Positions 5,529 to 7,052 of a stretch of DNA of 7,052 nucleotides are shown piece after piece; position 1 is the first letter of the stretch, and each line of letters starts with the position of its first letter. A model generated the notes under the pieces. The model saw only the letters and a program-made list of their open reading frames with translations. It was not told the DNA's origin and made no database searches. The position numbers and the translations under genes were made by a program. The DNA comes from an uncultured Prosthecobacter sp. (GTDB lineage: Bacteria > Verrucomicrobiota > Verrucomicrobiia > Verrucomicrobiales > Verrucomicrobiaceae): assembly GCA_937941745.1 (NCBI GenBank), contig CALDGV010000735.1, positions 1 through 7,052 of the forward strand, written 5' to 3'.

Positions 5529-6380
5529 ATGGTGCGACTCACAGTTCTCGGCAGCGGCAGTTCCGGCAATTGCGCCGTCGTGTCCACAGGGCGGACGACG
5601 CTGCTGGTGGACGCGGGGCTGAGCGCCAAGCAGATCTGCCTGCGGCTGGAGTCGGCGGGGTATTCCCTGGCGCAGATCGACGGCATCCTGCTGACGCACG
5701 AGCATCAGGACCACACGGGCGGGCTGGAGGTGCTGAGCGGCAAGCGCGACCTCTGCCTCTATGCCACGGCGCTGACGCAGGAGGCGCTGCTGGCGAGCCT
5801 GAGCTTCCGCGGCAGGCCGGGCTGGAAGGTGATGAACACGGGCAGCGCCTTTGACCTGCAGGACCTGCGGGTGGAGTGCTTTCCCGTGCCGCATGATGCG
5901 GTGGACCCGGTGGGCTTTGTGATCGCGGACGAGGAATCACGGCTGGGGCTGCTGAGCGATGTGGGCTATGTGACGAACCTGATCAAGGACCGCCTGAAGG
6001 GCAGCGACAGCCTTTTCATCGAGGCGAACTACGACACGCAGCTGCTGGATGCGGACACGAAGCGCCCCTGGGCCACGAAGCAGCGGATCAGCTCGCGGCA
6101 CGGCCATCTTTCCAACGACCAGGCGGCGGAGCTGCTGGAGGCTGTGGCGCACCCGGACCTGCATCATGTGGTGCTGGGGCATCTGAGCGATGACTGCAAT
6201 GACCCGGACCGGGTGGTGAAGCGGATGCAGGAATCCCTGCACCGGGTGGGGGTGCGGGAGACGCGGGTGCTCTGTGCGGAACGCCATCAGGCCACGCCAA
6301 CCGTGGAGACTGCGCGCCCAAGACGCGTCGCCGCACCCGCGGCCTGCGCGCCTGCCGGAGAGCAGCTGGCGCTGTTTTAA
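5529..6380 (+). CDS. YycJ/WalJ-type metallo-beta-lactamase-fold hydrolase with C-terminal clamp-binding motif
   Basis: The 283-residue protein matches the YycJ (WalJ) branch of MBL-fold proteins: LTVLGSGSSGNCAVV at the start, LLVDAGLSAKQI (25-36), the metal motif H57-E-H59-Q-D61-H62, then H112 in PVPHDAVDP, D134 in LLSDVGYVTN and H208 in VVLGHLSDD. The Bacillus relatives are DNA exonucleases tied to mismatch repair, and a nuclease role is likely here. After the core, a flexible Arg/Ala/Pro-rich tail (about 254-278) ends in Q279-L-A-L-F283, which fits the beta sliding-clamp motif QLxLF. The ATG at 5529 is placed by the conserved first strand; the frame upstream reads antisense through the nitrilase gene. 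No Shine-Dalgarno is seen. Leu and Ala codons favour CTG and GCG, unlike the CTC and GCC of the phoU operon. Fold certain; nuclease role inferred. Confidence 0.9.
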   Translation: MVRLTVLGSGSSGNCAVVSTGRTTLLVDAGLSAKQICLRLESAGYSLAQIDGILLTHEHQDHTGGLEVLSGKRDLCLYATALTQEALLASLSFRGRPGWKVMNTGSAFDLQDLRVECFPVPHDAVDPVGFVIADEESRLGLLSDVGYVTNLIKDRLKGSDSLFIEANYDTQLLDADTKRPWATKQRISSRHGHLSNDQAAELLEAVAHPDLHHVVLGHLSDDCNDPDRVVKRMQESLHRVGVRETRVLCAERHQATPTVETARPRRVAAPAACAPAGEQLALF

Positions 6381-6385
6381 ATCCG

Positions 6386-6402
6386 GGGGCTCGCGGAGCC
6401 CC
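6386..6402. terminator. Hairpin between convergent genes, probable bidirectional terminator
   Basis: GGGGCTC-GCG-GAGCCCC is a perfect 7-bp stem with a 3-base loop. It fills the 25-base gap between the stops of the metallo-hydrolase gene and the leftward hydrolase-like gene. No T-tract follows on either strand, so termination strength is uncertain. Position and symmetry support a shared terminator. Confidence 0.6.
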
Positions 6403-6405
6403 GCC

Positions 6406-7052
6406 TCATTGCAAAAGCCAGGCAGCCAGGGCCTCGGCAGGCTCGCTGCCCTCCCCCTGAAGCCGGAGCGGCAGGTCGCCGTTCAGGCGGAGGAAGCCGG
6501 GCACGTCCTGGTAGCGGGCGCCCCCCGGCAGGAACATGGGATCACGGTAGTCGAGCAGCCGGGCAAAGCGGAAGCCATGGGTGTGCACGGCGGCGCGGTC
6601 CACCGCAGCCCCGGCGAGGGCACGCGCGGCGAGGGCGATGGGCCCGGTCTGTGCGCCCTGGGCGGCGAGGCAGACGACCTTGGGGTTTGGATGCGTGCCG
6701 ACTTTGGCATGGCGGAGGAAGGCGACGAGGCTGAGCACATCGTGCGTGCGCTGGGCGAAGAGGGCGTGGTTGTAGCCGTGGGTGTAGCCGGCGAACTCCC
6801 GAGGATTTTTCACCACACGGGTCTGCTTCACAGGCTCGCCGCTGCCCTGGAAAAGCAGGTCGGCCCCGACGACGGCGGCCCCGCCGGCCACGAGCTTCTT
6901 CACGTCGTCGTTCTTGAGCCCGGCGCGGCCCTGGTCATCGAGCCAGATGACGGCGCGGCCGTTCCAGTTTTTGGGATAGAGCCAGGTGACGGGGATCTCT
7001 TCACCATGGGTTTTGTTGCTGAGCAGTCCGGTCATCTCCAGGTGATCGCCGC
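6406..7052 (-). CDS. Alpha/beta-hydrolase-like protein, C-terminal part (5' end off the right edge)
   Basis: About 214 C-terminal residues are visible. The frame stays open to the window edge (GDHLE before the Met at 7035), so that Met is probably internal. The pattern suggests an alpha/beta hydrolase of the acetyl-xylan-esterase-like group found in Planctomycetes and Verrucomicrobia: AVIWLDDQGRAGL, VVGADLLFQGSGE, GYTHGYNHALFAQRTHDVLSL, then PKVVCLAAQGAQTGPIALAARAL, where the nucleophile elbow should be, and FLPGGARYQDVPGFLRL near the end. The elbow has no Ser (Ala-Ala-Gln-Gly-Ala), so this domain may be catalytically dead, or catalysis may lie in the unseen N-terminal half. Codons are C-ending like most neighbours. 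It is convergent with the metallo-hydrolase gene across a shared hairpin. Family assignment is moderate; the substrate is unknown. Confidence 0.7.
   Translation of the reverse strand, partial: GDHLEMTGLLSNKTHGEEIPVTWLYPKNWNGRAVIWLDDQGRAGLKNDDVKKLVAGGAAVVGADLLFQGSGEPVKQTRVVKNPREFAGYTHGYNHALFAQRTHDVLSLVAFLRHAKVGTHPNPKVVCLAAQGAQTGPIALAARALAGAAVDRAAVHTHGFRFARLLDYRDPMFLPGGARYQDVPGFLRLNGDLPLRLQGEGSEPAEALAAWLLQ

Noticed and set aside
5427..5894. Extended N-terminus of the nitrilase frame
   Set aside because: The upstream part is antisense to the metallo-hydrolase gene. The conserved nitrilase first strand begins at the ATG at 5426.

Overview
The window is GC-rich bacterial DNA with short intergenic gaps and mostly no Shine-Dalgarno sequences. 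A REP-associated transposase (RAYT) sits between REP-type hairpin pairs. I infer a member of the Verrucomicrobiota (or a near relative in the PVC group). This rests on gene style and the RAYT/REP type, not on a marker gene, so it is tentative.

Left part (1-3038). The first 23 bases hold the start of a leftward gene whose visible residues (MSKILVV) look like a response-regulator receiver domain. A 181-base gap carrying repeated GTGAC/GTCAC dyads separates it from a rightward three-gene operon: a GT4 glycosyltransferase, a calcineurin-like phosphoesterase of the PlcP type (usually auto-annotated as LpxH) and PhoU. Gaps of 12 and 17 bases and a hairpin after phoU support one transcript. Glycosyltransferase (Agt-like) plus PlcP is the gene pair known to swap phospholipids for glycolipids under phosphate starvation. 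Linkage to phoU and a response regulator makes that the best reading of the operon.

Middle part (3039-4586). A 605-base tandem array of about 29 units of 21 bp, each able to form a small hairpin, follows the operon. It is not convincingly coding. Then comes a mobile-DNA module: a leftward RAYT gene (HVH motif and candidate catalytic Tyr) flanked on each side by a REPIN (two REP hairpins in inverted orientation). The stems keep pairing through paired base changes. A roughly 60-bp REP duplication runs into the 3' end of the RAYT gene.

Right part (4587-7052). A leftward carbon-nitrogen hydrolase (Glu-Lys-Cys triad visible) is divergent from a rightward YycJ/WalJ-type metallo-beta-lactamase-fold protein. 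The latter ends in QLALF, a match to the beta sliding-clamp binding motif. A 7-bp-stem hairpin separates it from a convergent, 5'-truncated alpha/beta-hydrolase-like gene that lacks a visible Ser nucleophile.

Strand composition changes near the array/REPIN region: the given strand is C-rich to the left and G-rich to the right, whichever way the genes point.
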